Shown here in pieces: positions 54,298-61,588 of a DNA stretch of 64,000 nt (position 1 is the first letter of the stretch; each line of letters begins with the position of its first letter). The notes below the pieces were generated by a model. It saw nothing but the letters and a program-made list of their open reading frames with translations. It was not told where the DNA came from and did no database searches. The DNA is from Vacuolonema iberomarrocanum LEGE 07170. GTDB taxonomy: Bacteria; Cyanobacteriota; Cyanobacteriia; Elainellales; Elainellaceae. The stretch covers positions 62,001 to 126,000 of the forward strand of contig JADEXA010000010.1 of the NCBI GenBank assembly GCA_015207365.1. Reading direction: 5' to 3'. The position numbers were made by a program, and so were the translations under genes.

Positions 54298-54435
54298 ATG
54301 CCTCCTTGTGGAAAATATCTCGGCAATTCAAACGATCTAAAACTTGCGACGCAGATCGATCTCGCTTCCTTCTTCGAAACATTGCTTAATTCTGAAAGTG
54401 TGTTACCAACTAAATTAGATGGTAGAGATTTCTAA
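54298..54435 (+). CDS. Possible 45-residue peptide in AT-rich gap
   Basis: A short frame starting MPPCGKYLGNSND and ending LDGRDF. No family is known to me. It starts 54 bases after the LysR gene, in a stretch more AT-rich than the neighbours. It may be chance. Confidence 0.2.
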   Translation: MPPCGKYLGNSNDLKLATQIDLASFFETLLNSESVLPTKLDGRDF

Positions 54436-54567
54436 ATGGGATCATCAACTTAACGTTTGTGATGATCTTATCCTGAAAAGATTTTGTTTTTAATTCGCAA
54501 TAGAATCTAGTGATGTATTTATGTTGAAAATTCTCCCCAAGGTTGCTTTAAAATTAATGTTTTAGCA

Positions 54568-54947
54568 GTGGTTTTGTATTTGATAGGTTTCCCTTTATCG
54601 CGAGCTTTGCAAGATTCTAATGTCGGTATAGTTCTTGTATATGTTGACTCTTTCATTATCATATATTCATCTATTTTGCTTCCTTTTGACTTGTCTCTTG
54701 AGGAGTTATTGAGAACATTTGGACGACTGATTTTTATCAAAAACTAATACTATCTATTACTGTTTTTGGCCTTGGCTTGATACTGATAAGCCCTCTCTCT
54801 CTTCTATTATTCATCTTTCTACAATCGGATACCGTTCTAATGATTGGAATCGGCATACTGGTGATCGTTGGATTTTCTCTTTTGATAGTCTTGCTTTTAG
54901 GTATGACTTATGTGCTCGTCAACGTATGGCAGGATCGACTTTGGTAA
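54568..54947 (+). pseudogene. Broken gene for a small polytopic membrane protein
   Basis: One frame from a GTG at 54568 codes for a hydrophobic 59-residue stretch (LYLIGFPLSRALQDSNVG, then IVLVYVDSFIII) and stops at 54747. A second frame, open from 54702 without a start codon, continues with two strong membrane segments ending VLVNVWQDRLW at 54947. The two overlap near 54702-54747. Joined by one frameshift they give about 125 residues with four membrane segments. T-rich DNA readily yields such frames, so this is tentative. Confidence 0.3.
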
Positions 54948-54980
54948 TTTGCCTTTAAACTCTTGAAAAAATAATCAGCC

Positions 54981-55009
54981 TGTCGATTTGGTAGATCTTC
55001 ATTCGACTA
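54981..55009 (+). promoter_or_regulatory. ECF42-type promoter upstream of third DGPF gene
   Basis: -35 TGTCGA (54981-54986), 17-base spacer, -10 CGACTA (55004-55009). It is 75 bases upstream of the DGPF start. The hexamers and spacer length are the same as at 49733. Confidence 0.8.
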
Positions 55010-55083
55010 AGAGGTAGAACCAGGATGAAGACTCTATTCACTCTGGCGCTAATCAAAACAACCATTCAACAGGAGAATTAAAG

Positions 55084-55518
55084 ATGAAAGTAATGGTTCT
55101 CGTCAAAGCGACTGCTGATTCTGAAGCCGGAGTTATGCCCACGGAAGAAATTCTGGCCGCCATGGGACAGTTCAATGAAGAACTGGTCAGAGCCGGTGTC
55201 ATGCTGGCTGGCGAGGGGCTGCATCCCAGCTCTAAAGGGGCGAGGGTGCAGTTTTCAGGCAAAAATCGCACGGTTATTGATGGCCCATTTGCTGAAACCA
55301 AGGAGCTGGTGGCTGGGTTCTGGCTCTGGCAGGTAGAGTCGATGGCCAAGGCCACTGATTGGATCAAACGCAGTCCTTTTCAAGACGGCGAAGTCGAAAT
55401 TCGTCCCGTCTTTGAAGTGGATGATTTTGGCGAAGCCTTTACCCCCGAACTACGGGAGCAAGAAGAACGCCTCCGCACCGAAATGGAGCAGCGCGAGGCT
55501 CAGACAAACAATCGTTGA
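55084..55518 (+). CDS. DGPF/YCII-related protein, copy 3
   Basis: A 144-residue DGPF protein. It opens MKVMVLVKATADSEAGV and has VIDGPFAETKELVAGFWLWQV near residues 64-84. The C-terminal 30 residues are an acidic helical tail. It is the most divergent of the three copies in this window and lies 5.4 kb from the sigma gene, but it has its own matching promoter. AGGAG precedes the ATG. It probably starts a transcript that continues into VOC genes. Confidence 0.92.
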   Translation: MKVMVLVKATADSEAGVMPTEEILAAMGQFNEELVRAGVMLAGEGLHPSSKGARVQFSGKNRTVIDGPFAETKELVAGFWLWQVESMAKATDWIKRSPFQDGEVEIRPVFEVDDFGEAFTPELREQEERLRTEMEQREAQTNNR

Positions 55519-55661
55519 CGCGGTGAATGAGGGATTAGCGATCGCGATCGCCAAGCGTTTTGTATCACTTCTTTAAACCTAATTTTCTCAGCTTGCAGAT
55601 AAGGTATATAGTACCTATGAACTAATTTAATTGCACGATGCTGTTTGCAAGTTAGGAGAAG

Positions 55662-56099
55662 ATGGCTATGGCTGACAATGCCAAAGACGCGATCGCAACC
55701 ATCATTCCCACATTGCGCTACAGGGATGCCGCTGCTGCTGTCGAGTGGCTTTGCCAAGCCTTTGGGTTTGAAAAGCATTTAGTTGTGCCCGATGAGGATG
55801 GGGCGATCGCCCATGCCGAACTGGTGTTTGGCAACGGGATGATCATGTTAGGAACTGCCCGTGAGGATGCATTTGATCGGCTTCAGCAACCTCCGAGCCA
55901 AGTGGGCGCGGTCGTTACGCAGAGTCCCTACATTCTGGTCAAGGATGTAGACGCGCATTACAAACAGGCGATCGCTGCTGGGGCACAAATTGTTATCGAA
56001 ATCAAAGACGAAGACTACGGGGGCCGCGACTATTCCTGTCGAGATCCAGAAGGGCATTTGTGGAACTTTGGTACCTACGATCCGTGGAAAGCTGCATAG
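55662..56099 (+). CDS. VOC-superfamily (glyoxalase-like) protein 1
   Basis: A 145-residue protein with two beta-alpha-beta-beta-beta units of the vicinal oxygen chelate fold. Seen: IIPTLRYRDAAAAVEWLCQAFGFEKHLVVPDEDGAIAHAELVFGNGMIMLG and the end CRDPEGHLWNFGTYDP. Metal ligands cannot be placed with confidence; the final Glu-like position is in DPEGHLW. This type is common beside DGPF/ECF42 genes and is often called a glyoxalase/bleomycin-resistance protein, but the substrate is unknown. AGGAG lies 6 bases before the ATG. Confidence 0.88.
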   Translation: MAMADNAKDAIATIIPTLRYRDAAAAVEWLCQAFGFEKHLVVPDEDGAIAHAELVFGNGMIMLGTAREDAFDRLQQPPSQVGAVVTQSPYILVKDVDAHYKQAIAAGAQIVIEIKDEDYGGRDYSCRDPEGHLWNFGTYDPWKAA

Positions 56100-56125
56100 A
56101 GACAACTTGTTTATTTCGCCCAAAC

Positions 56126-56220
56126 TATAGCGGTGTGCAACCGCATTAAGCACAGCAACGGTTGTGTGGGGCGCGCCGCGCCCCACACAACCGTACTTAA
56201 CTAACGCGCATAGCGCTATA
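56126..56220. repeat. Hairpin repeat, family D copy 3
   Basis: 95 bases, inverted relative to copies 1 and 2, ends TATAGCG and CGCTATA. It lies between the two VOC genes and ends 20 bases before the second gene's ATG. Confidence 0.85.
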
Positions 56221-56240
56221 AATTGCCTAAGGAGGGCTTT

Positions 56241-56651
56241 ATGAAACTAATTCCTTATCTCAATTTCGATGGTGATTGCGAAGCCGCATTTAAGTTTTAC
56301 GAACAGGTTTTTGGCGGCAAGATTGGTGACAACATGATCTATGCGGGCTCTCCCATGGAAAAAGAGGTGCCCCCTGATTGGCACAACAAAATCATGCACA
56401 TATCCCTGACCATCGGCGACCAAGAAATTATGGGATCTGACGCGCCGCCTAGTTACTTTAAAGAACCCCAAGGGACTGAGATATCCATCCAACTTGAAGA
56501 CCCAGACAAAGCAGAACGAATCTTCAAGGCTCTAGCCGAAAACGGAACGGTCACAATGGAAATTCAAGAAACCTTTTGGGCCACTCGCTTTGGCATGGTG
56601 ACCGACCAGTTTGGTACGCCTTGGATGATTAATTGCTTTGAGACGACTTGA
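56241..56651 (+). CDS. VOC-superfamily (PhnB-like) protein 2
   Basis: A 136-residue protein of the PhnB/3-demethylubiquinone-type VOC group. It opens MKLIPYLNFDGDCEAAFKFYEQVFGGKI and ends FWATRFGMVTDQFGTPWMINC. The metal-binding positions of true glyoxalases are not evident. AAGGAGG stands just before the ATG at 56241; the frame also opens at a TTG at 56223. A family D repeat separates it from the first VOC gene, and a complete family A element follows it. Confidence 0.9.
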   Translation: MKLIPYLNFDGDCEAAFKFYEQVFGGKIGDNMIYAGSPMEKEVPPDWHNKIMHISLTIGDQEIMGSDAPPSYFKEPQGTEISIQLEDPDKAERIFKALAENGTVTMEIQETFWATRFGMVTDQFGTPWMINCFETT

Positions 56652-56666
56652 GTCAACGCATTGTCA

Positions 56667-56755
56667 GGACTTACACAAAACTTGCGTAATCCTGAGTAAA
56701 TTCGTTGATTTTGTGGCCGCGTCGCGGCCACAAAATCAACAAAATACGTAAGCCC
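56667..56755. repeat. Complete family A element, copy 4
   Basis: An 89-base unit with ends GGACTTA and TAAGCCC, palindrome core at 56704-56740, reversed relative to copy 3. It lies between the VOC gene and the DUF1579 gene. Confidence 0.87.
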
Positions 56756-56888
56756 TGATTGTTTAAGGCACTGAGTTTAGGCCACTGATCGAGGAATCGG
56801 ATTTATTTTTCGGAGGATGCCAATGAGCATCGATGCTTGTCCCAGCAATTCGGTTCCGACTCACATTTACCCCTTAGGAGATGACGAG

Positions 56889-57404
56889 ATGGAAACAACT
56901 ATAACGCCTCAAGAAACCACGATGCCAGAACAACCACAGAAAGCGCATTACTGGCTCCAGAAACTGGTTGGTGAATGGACCTATGAATCGAAAGCAAAAA
57001 TAGAGCCAGATCAACCGGAGGAAACGTTTTCGGGTACCGAGACGGTGCGATCGCTCGGTGGCCTCTGGATCATGGCCGAAAGCCAGGGAGAAATGTGCGG
57101 TGATGGCGGCGACATGACGGCCATCATGACCCTGGGCTACAACCTAACGACACAGCGATATATTGGTACCTGGGTAGGCTCAATGATGACCCACCTTTGG
57201 GTATACGATGGCGAACTGGATGCCGCCGAGCGGGTGCTAACCCTCAATGCCCAGGGGCCTGCGATGTCGGGTCACGGCATGGCTCCATACAAAGACGTGA
57301 TCGAATTCAAGGACGACGATCATCGCGTGCTGACCGCCTATCTGTTGGGTAATGATGGGCAGTGGCAGCCGTTTATGACGACGCTCTATCAGCGTCAGTC
57401 CTAG
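56889..57404 (+). CDS. DUF1579-family protein
   Basis: A 171-residue soluble protein of the DUF1579 family. Its opening WLQKLVGEWTYESKA and middle SLGGLWIMAESQGEM are family hallmarks. The fold is probably a lipocalin-like beta barrel; the function is unknown. The start is unclear: the ATG at 56889 (METTIT, TTAGGAG upstream) is preferred over 56823 or 56817, which would add about 22 residues with no family match. The cupin gene starts 24 bases after its stop, so the two are likely co-transcribed. DUF1579 proteins often lie beside DGPF and VOC genes. Confidence 0.85.
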   Translation: METTITPQETTMPEQPQKAHYWLQKLVGEWTYESKAKIEPDQPEETFSGTETVRSLGGLWIMAESQGEMCGDGGDMTAIMTLGYNLTTQRYIGTWVGSMMTHLWVYDGELDAAERVLTLNAQGPAMSGHGMAPYKDVIEFKDDDHRVLTAYLLGNDGQWQPFMTTLYQRQS

Positions 57405-57428
57405 CAGCAACCTATCAGAGTCCGCCAA

Positions 57429-57827
57429 ATGATGGATCAAGAGCAGCCTTTTGACCTCAGCACCCGTTACGTTGTGATGGATGATGATGGTGCGGCTATT
57501 CCAGTGCCCGTGAGCAATACCTTCTTTGCTGATTTAGAGCGCCAGTTTGGCGACTTTGCGGGCAAGCGTTTAGTCGCACATTTCACCTTTGACCAAGATT
57601 GGGATAGCTGGGAAATGCACCCGGCTGGCGATGAGTTTGTTTGCTTGCTTTCCGGACAGGCCGAATTGGTTCTAGAGCAGAATGGGACAGAGGCTGTCAT
57701 CCCTCTGAAGACGCCAGGAACCTATGTGCTGGTGCCGCGTGGAATCTGGCATACTGCCAGAGTTTTCAAGCCCAGTTCGATGTTGTTCATTACCCCTGGT
57801 GCGGGAACTCAGCACCGATCGCACTAA
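57429..57827 (+). CDS. Cupin-domain protein
   Basis: A 132-residue single-domain cupin. Motif 1 is HPAGDEFVCLLSGQAEL, where GDEF takes the place of the usual GEEF-type sequence. Motif 2 is PGTYVLVPRGIWHTARV with the conserved His. Metal binding is therefore plausible through His62, Glu67 and His105 (approximate). Substrate and activity are unknown. It follows the DUF1579 gene directly. A family E repeat begins right at its stop. Confidence 0.85.
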   Translation: MMDQEQPFDLSTRYVVMDDDGAAIPVPVSNTFFADLERQFGDFAGKRLVAHFTFDQDWDSWEMHPAGDEFVCLLSGQAELVLEQNGTEAVIPLKTPGTYVLVPRGIWHTARVFKPSSMLFITPGAGTQHRSH

Positions 57828-57934
57828 TAAGTCGGTAGGTGCAATTAAACCTAAAATCCTAAAACCCTGCGCCGCCCGCGCAGCGGGCGGCGCAGGGTTT
57901 TAGGATTTGTTTTTTAACTATACCGAGGTACTTA
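57828..57934. repeat. Hairpin repeat, family E copy 2
   Basis: 107 bases, same length as copy 1. It begins at the cupin stop region and ends 9 bases before the start of the next gene, so it fills the whole intergenic space. Confidence 0.85.
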
Positions 57935-57943
57935 CATCTCCCT

Positions 57944-58792
57944 ATGCAATACACCCCATCCACAGACACAATCGATCTTGATGCCTACTTCCAACGTATT
58001 GGGTATTCCGGAGTGCGGACAGCGACTTTACCAACTCTGGAAGCAATTCATTATGGCCATGCGCGGGCGATCGCCTTTGAAAACTTGACTCCCCTGCTCG
58101 GACAACCTGTCCTCCTGGATCTGGATGCTCTCCAACAGAAATTAGTGAATTCAGGACGGGGCGGGTACTGCTTTGAGCAAAATGGCTTGTTTTGTGAAGT
58201 ACTCACCGCTTTGGGCTTTCAGGTGACTCGTTTGGCGGCGCGAGTTTTGTGGAGCATGCCGGAGGGCATCATCTGTCCTCGCATCCATATGGTGCTGTTG
58301 GTGTATGTTGACGATATCCCCTATATCGCTGACGTTGGTTTTGGCGGCTTGACGCTGACAACTCCCCTTCGACTGACGCCAGAAATCCAACAGCCCACTT
58401 CTCATGAGCCATTCCGCCTGTTAAAAGTAGATGATACTTACCTCCTGCAGGTTCATTTTGGGCAGGAGTGGCAATCTCTCTATCAGTTTGATTTGCAACC
58501 GCAACATCCACCCGACTACGAGGTCAGCAATTGGTATGTTGCGACGCATCCGAAGTCGCTATTTGTCAATTCATTGATAGCTGCTAGACCGGATACAGAC
58601 TGTCGTTATGCGTTGCGCGATAACCGTTTTGCAATCCATCATCGCAATGGAAAAACAGAACAACATAGTTTGACAACGGTTACAGAATTGTGTGCTGTAC
58701 TGGCCAATGAGTTTCGATTGACGTTGCCCGATCATCAAGATTTAGAAAACACCTTGCATCGATTGATCCAACCAGACGCTTCAGGCTATTAA
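57944..58792 (+). CDS. nat: Arylamine N-acetyltransferase
   Basis: A 282-residue NAT that transfers acetyl groups from acetyl-CoA to arylamines or hydrazines. The Cys-His-Asp triad is complete: GRGGYCFEQN (Cys72), RIHMVLLV (His109) and ADVGFGG (Asp124), numbers by my count and approximate. The opening DLDAYFQRIGYSG and the P-loop-like CoA region fit the family. Xenobiotic detoxification suits the neighbourhood. There is almost no leader: a family E repeat ends 9 bases upstream, so ribosome binding must use repeat sequence or the transcript is translated by coupling. Confidence 0.93.
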   Translation: MQYTPSTDTIDLDAYFQRIGYSGVRTATLPTLEAIHYGHARAIAFENLTPLLGQPVLLDLDALQQKLVNSGRGGYCFEQNGLFCEVLTALGFQVTRLAARVLWSMPEGIICPRIHMVLLVYVDDIPYIADVGFGGLTLTTPLRLTPEIQQPTSHEPFRLLKVDDTYLLQVHFGQEWQSLYQFDLQPQHPPDYEVSNWYVATHPKSLFVNSLIAARPDTDCRYALRDNRFAIHHRNGKTEQHSLTTVTELCAVLANEFRLTLPDHQDLENTLHRLIQPDASGY

Positions 58793-58834
58793 TCTATTAG
58801 TTAAGTCGCCTAAAAAGTTGCCACAAGGTTGCCG

Positions 58835-59731
58835 GTGAACGATACCATCCCCATACTTGATCATCGTCAGGCCAATCCGACGAAAGGGTTGCTGCCTCGG
58901 CCAGCAATCTTGTCTAGCTCTGGATGGGATGGCATTCACTTGGAGCTGTACCAACAACCTAAGTTTTCTATCGCAGAGCACCAACATCCCTTGCATGCGA
59001 TCGCCCTTGGCATCCATACATCCGTGGGAGAGGCTGCGGGCTATCGTTGGTTAGACGGCAAGCGCCATCGGGAAACGCGGCCTGTAGGTGGCATCGCCAT
59101 CATTCCCGATGGAATGGCTCATCGCTGTAGCTGGGACAGCGAGGCGCAGTTCATGGTGCTGGCGCTGGAGCCAGATTTGCTCAAACAGATGGGGCAGGAT
59201 TGGGTGAATCCCGATCGCCTCCATCTGCTGCCACGCTTCATGGATACGGGGGACGACTTCCTTTACCGCCTTTTCTTCGCGCTGAAGGGGGAAGTGGATT
59301 CGAACGGCCTGGGTAGCCCATTGATGGTAGATAGCCTGAAAACAGCCCTAGCCGTCCATCTGCTGCGTCATTACTGTGCCACTCAGCCTCGGCTATCCAG
59401 CATTTCTGGTGGACTCTCGGTCGCCAATTGGAATCAAGTTAAAGCCTATATCGACGCCCATTTGCATCAGAACTTAAAGCTGGTGGAACTGGCAGCGATC
59501 GCCCAAATCAGCCCGACGTACTTTGCCCGCCTATTCAAACAGAGCGAAGGTATTACGCCCCATCAATACATTTTGAAACAGCGGATCGATCGCGCACGGT
59601 CTTTGCTGCGCCACAGCGAATTGAGTTTGGCTGACATTGCCGTTAGGGTTGGCTTTTGCGATCAGAGCCATCTGACGCGATACTTCAAACGATTGGTTGG
59701 CGTCACCCCGACCCAGTTTCGTCAATCCTGA
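58835..59731 (+). CDS. AraC-family transcriptional regulator
   Basis: A roughly 298-residue regulator with an N-terminal AraC-type sensor (HPLHAIALGIHTSVGEAAGYRW, GGIAIIPDGMAHRCSW) and the double helix-turn-helix at the end. The first helix unit is KLVELAAIAQISPTYFARLFKQSEGITPHQYIL, the second SLADIAVRVGFCDQSHLTRYFKRLVGVTPTQFR. The start is a GTG at 58835 or a TTG at 58829; neither has a strong ribosome site. It lies between nat and the dienelactone hydrolase gene on the same strand. It may control either, but the ligand is unknown. Confidence 0.9.
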   Translation: MNDTIPILDHRQANPTKGLLPRPAILSSSGWDGIHLELYQQPKFSIAEHQHPLHAIALGIHTSVGEAAGYRWLDGKRHRETRPVGGIAIIPDGMAHRCSWDSEAQFMVLALEPDLLKQMGQDWVNPDRLHLLPRFMDTGDDFLYRLFFALKGEVDSNGLGSPLMVDSLKTALAVHLLRHYCATQPRLSSISGGLSVANWNQVKAYIDAHLHQNLKLVELAAIAQISPTYFARLFKQSEGITPHQYILKQRIDRARSLLRHSELSLADIAVRVGFCDQSHLTRYFKRLVGVTPTQFRQS

Positions 59732-59841
59732 TGGCAAAACTATCCAGATAGCAAGAATATCCCAACAGTGTGTGGTTTTGTTCTAGAACCCGGCCTAGCC
59801 TCATTCCTACGCTGGTGACAGGTTCGACTGGAGATATAACC

Positions 59842-60588
59842 ATGCCTGTTACTCATACTGACGTGATCATTCCTACCCTAGAGGGAGAGATGCCTGCCTT
59901 TTTCTGCAGGCCCACGGAGGGCGATCGCTTGCCTGCTGTTTTGCTGCTTATGGAGGCGTTTGGCCTCACCCCTCACATTCGTGATGTGGCCGTTCGCATC
60001 GCTCAAGAAGGATACGCGGTGTTAGTCCCCAATCTTTACTATCGCGAGGGAGGCGTCACCTTTGGTTATGACGAGGTGGAGCAAGGCATGGCGACAATGT
60101 GGCGACTCGACTTTGGGCAACCGATGGAACAGGATCTCAAAGCGGCGATCGCCCATCTCAAATCCCAACCGGAAATCAACCCAGATCGGATTGGTGTTAC
60201 AGGGTTTTGCCTGGGGGGCGGGCTCACGTTTCTCGCCGCCTGTCGGTTTTCGTCCGACCTCGCTGCGGCTGCCCCTTTTTATGGTGTGGTGTTCGATGAG
60301 TGGATCGAGGCGGTACAGGATATTACCGTGCCGATCATGCTATTTTTTGGCGGCCAAGATCCCTTCATTAACCGCGATCGCATCCAGCAAATTGAGGCGC
60401 GCTTTCAAGAACTCGACAAAGCCTACGATCTCAAGCTTTACCCCGACGCCAATCACGGATTCTTCTGCCACGAGCGAGAATCCTATCACCCCGATGCGGC
60501 TGCCGATGCCTGGGAGGAATTGACACAATTCTTTCGTCACCATTTACGAGGAAAACCCTTGGTATCACAGCGCTCCGCGCTTGAGTAA
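59842..60588 (+). CDS. Dienelactone hydrolase family protein
   Basis: A 248-residue alpha/beta hydrolase of the dienelactone hydrolase family. The nucleophile elbow is GVTGFCLGGG with Cys in place of the Ser of most hydrolases, as in true dienelactone hydrolases. The Asp is in FGGQDPFI and the His in DANHGFFCHE. ATG at 59842 with TGGAGAT upstream; a frame from 59770 is also open. The natural substrate is unknown in cyanobacteria, where such enzymes are widespread. An ortho-cleavage role with the intradiol-like protein 7 kb away is possible but unsupported. Confidence 0.9.
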   Translation: MPVTHTDVIIPTLEGEMPAFFCRPTEGDRLPAVLLLMEAFGLTPHIRDVAVRIAQEGYAVLVPNLYYREGGVTFGYDEVEQGMATMWRLDFGQPMEQDLKAAIAHLKSQPEINPDRIGVTGFCLGGGLTFLAACRFSSDLAAAAPFYGVVFDEWIEAVQDITVPIMLFFGGQDPFINRDRIQQIEARFQELDKAYDLKLYPDANHGFFCHERESYHPDAAADAWEELTQFFRHHLRGKPLVSQRSALE

Positions 60589-60625
60589 AACCCAACTATT
60601 CTTTGCCTCCCGTATTGCTACCTAT

Positions 60626-60811
60626 TAAGTACACAGCTCTGGACTTTCTCGTAAACCCCCGAGCGATCCCCCTAAATCCCCCTTAACAAGGGGGACTTTG
60701 GTTTCTGGCTCCGCTTTTAATACTCACAAGCAACCCATTTTCCCCCTTGTTTAAGGGGGTAGGGGGGATCAAACCCCAAATTCAGCTTCTGTAGGGGATT
60801 GTGTGTACTTA
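60626..60811. mobile_element. 186-base MITE-like element with TA-type ends
   Basis: TAAGTACACA (60626-60635) and TGTGTACTTA (60802-60811) are exact inverted ends. Inside are two facing blocks of the type GATCCCCCTAAATCCCCC and its complement, so most of the unit can fold back. It has no ORF. The ends could be AGTACACA/TGTGTACT flanked by duplicated TA, as expected for insertion by an IS630/Tc1-type transposase. CCCCCTAAATCCCCC-type repeats are common in cyanobacteria. Confidence 0.75.
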
Positions 60812-60942
60812 GTAGCCGTATTGCTACGGGGGGTTCAAAGGATTATCGATCCTTAAATTCGTAGGACTATAATCCTTAAATCTCTTGAGATGCCCTCATA
60901 CTGAGACCGAGCATCGATTCATATGACAACGCCATTGCAGCC

Positions 60943-61521
60943 ATGAATACACTCCAAACGATTGCAGAATGGCTGGCCGGGGAATTTGATAATCAAGAAC
61001 AGGCGATCGCCGACCCCGTCTGGTTTGTGCATCTGCGCCTCTGGCATCGTCCGCTGCCTTTTCGGGTGGAATGCAATCCGGCATTTCTGGCAGAACAAGC
61101 GAATATGCTGGATCCCGAAAACCCCTACCGTCAGAGGGTGCTGATCCTACAACCGCCTTCTGTAACTAACGGCAGTGATATTGGGCAAGTGGAATATCGC
61201 GCCTTTCGCCAACCTCAGCAAGTGAAGGGTGCAGGCGCGCATCCCGAACGCTTGCAAACGCTACGCCTAGAGGACTTGCTACCGCTGCCTGGATGCATCC
61301 TACACCTCAGCGCGGCTGGGCAAGGCTTCAAGGCCGAACCGCCCCCCGAAGCAAAATGCTTCTTTCAGTACGAAGGCAAAACCCGTCAGGTTGTGTTGGG
61401 CTTTGAGGTAGAAGCGCAACGGTTCCGTAGCTTCGACCGGGGTGTCGATCCGGAAACTGGCAAAGGACTGTGGGGTGCGCTGATGGGGCCATACCAGTTC
61501 ACCAAACGCCAAAGCTTTTAA
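60943..61521 (+). CDS. CpcT/CpeT-family phycobiliprotein bilin lyase
   Basis: A 192-residue protein of the CpcT/CpeT family, which attaches bilin chromophore to the beta subunit of phycocyanin or phycoerythrin. The opening TIAEWLAGEFDNQEQA and the end SFDRGVDPETGKGLWGALMGPYQF, with a conserved GxxWG pattern, support this. Length is typical. A beta-barrel fold is expected. Whether it is CpcT or CpeT (phycocyanin or phycoerythrin) cannot be decided without a phycobilisome gene neighbour; none is in the window. The start ATG follows a promoter region free of repeats after the MITE. Confidence 0.92.
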   Translation: MNTLQTIAEWLAGEFDNQEQAIADPVWFVHLRLWHRPLPFRVECNPAFLAEQANMLDPENPYRQRVLILQPPSVTNGSDIGQVEYRAFRQPQQVKGAGAHPERLQTLRLEDLLPLPGCILHLSAAGQGFKAEPPPEAKCFFQYEGKTRQVVLGFEVEAQRFRSFDRGVDPETGKGLWGALMGPYQFTKRQSF

Positions 61522-61588
61522 CCTGGAAGATTGATTTTGAGGCGGTCAAGAGCTGCTTGATAAAGAGCCTCTCAACCGATGACCTGCC

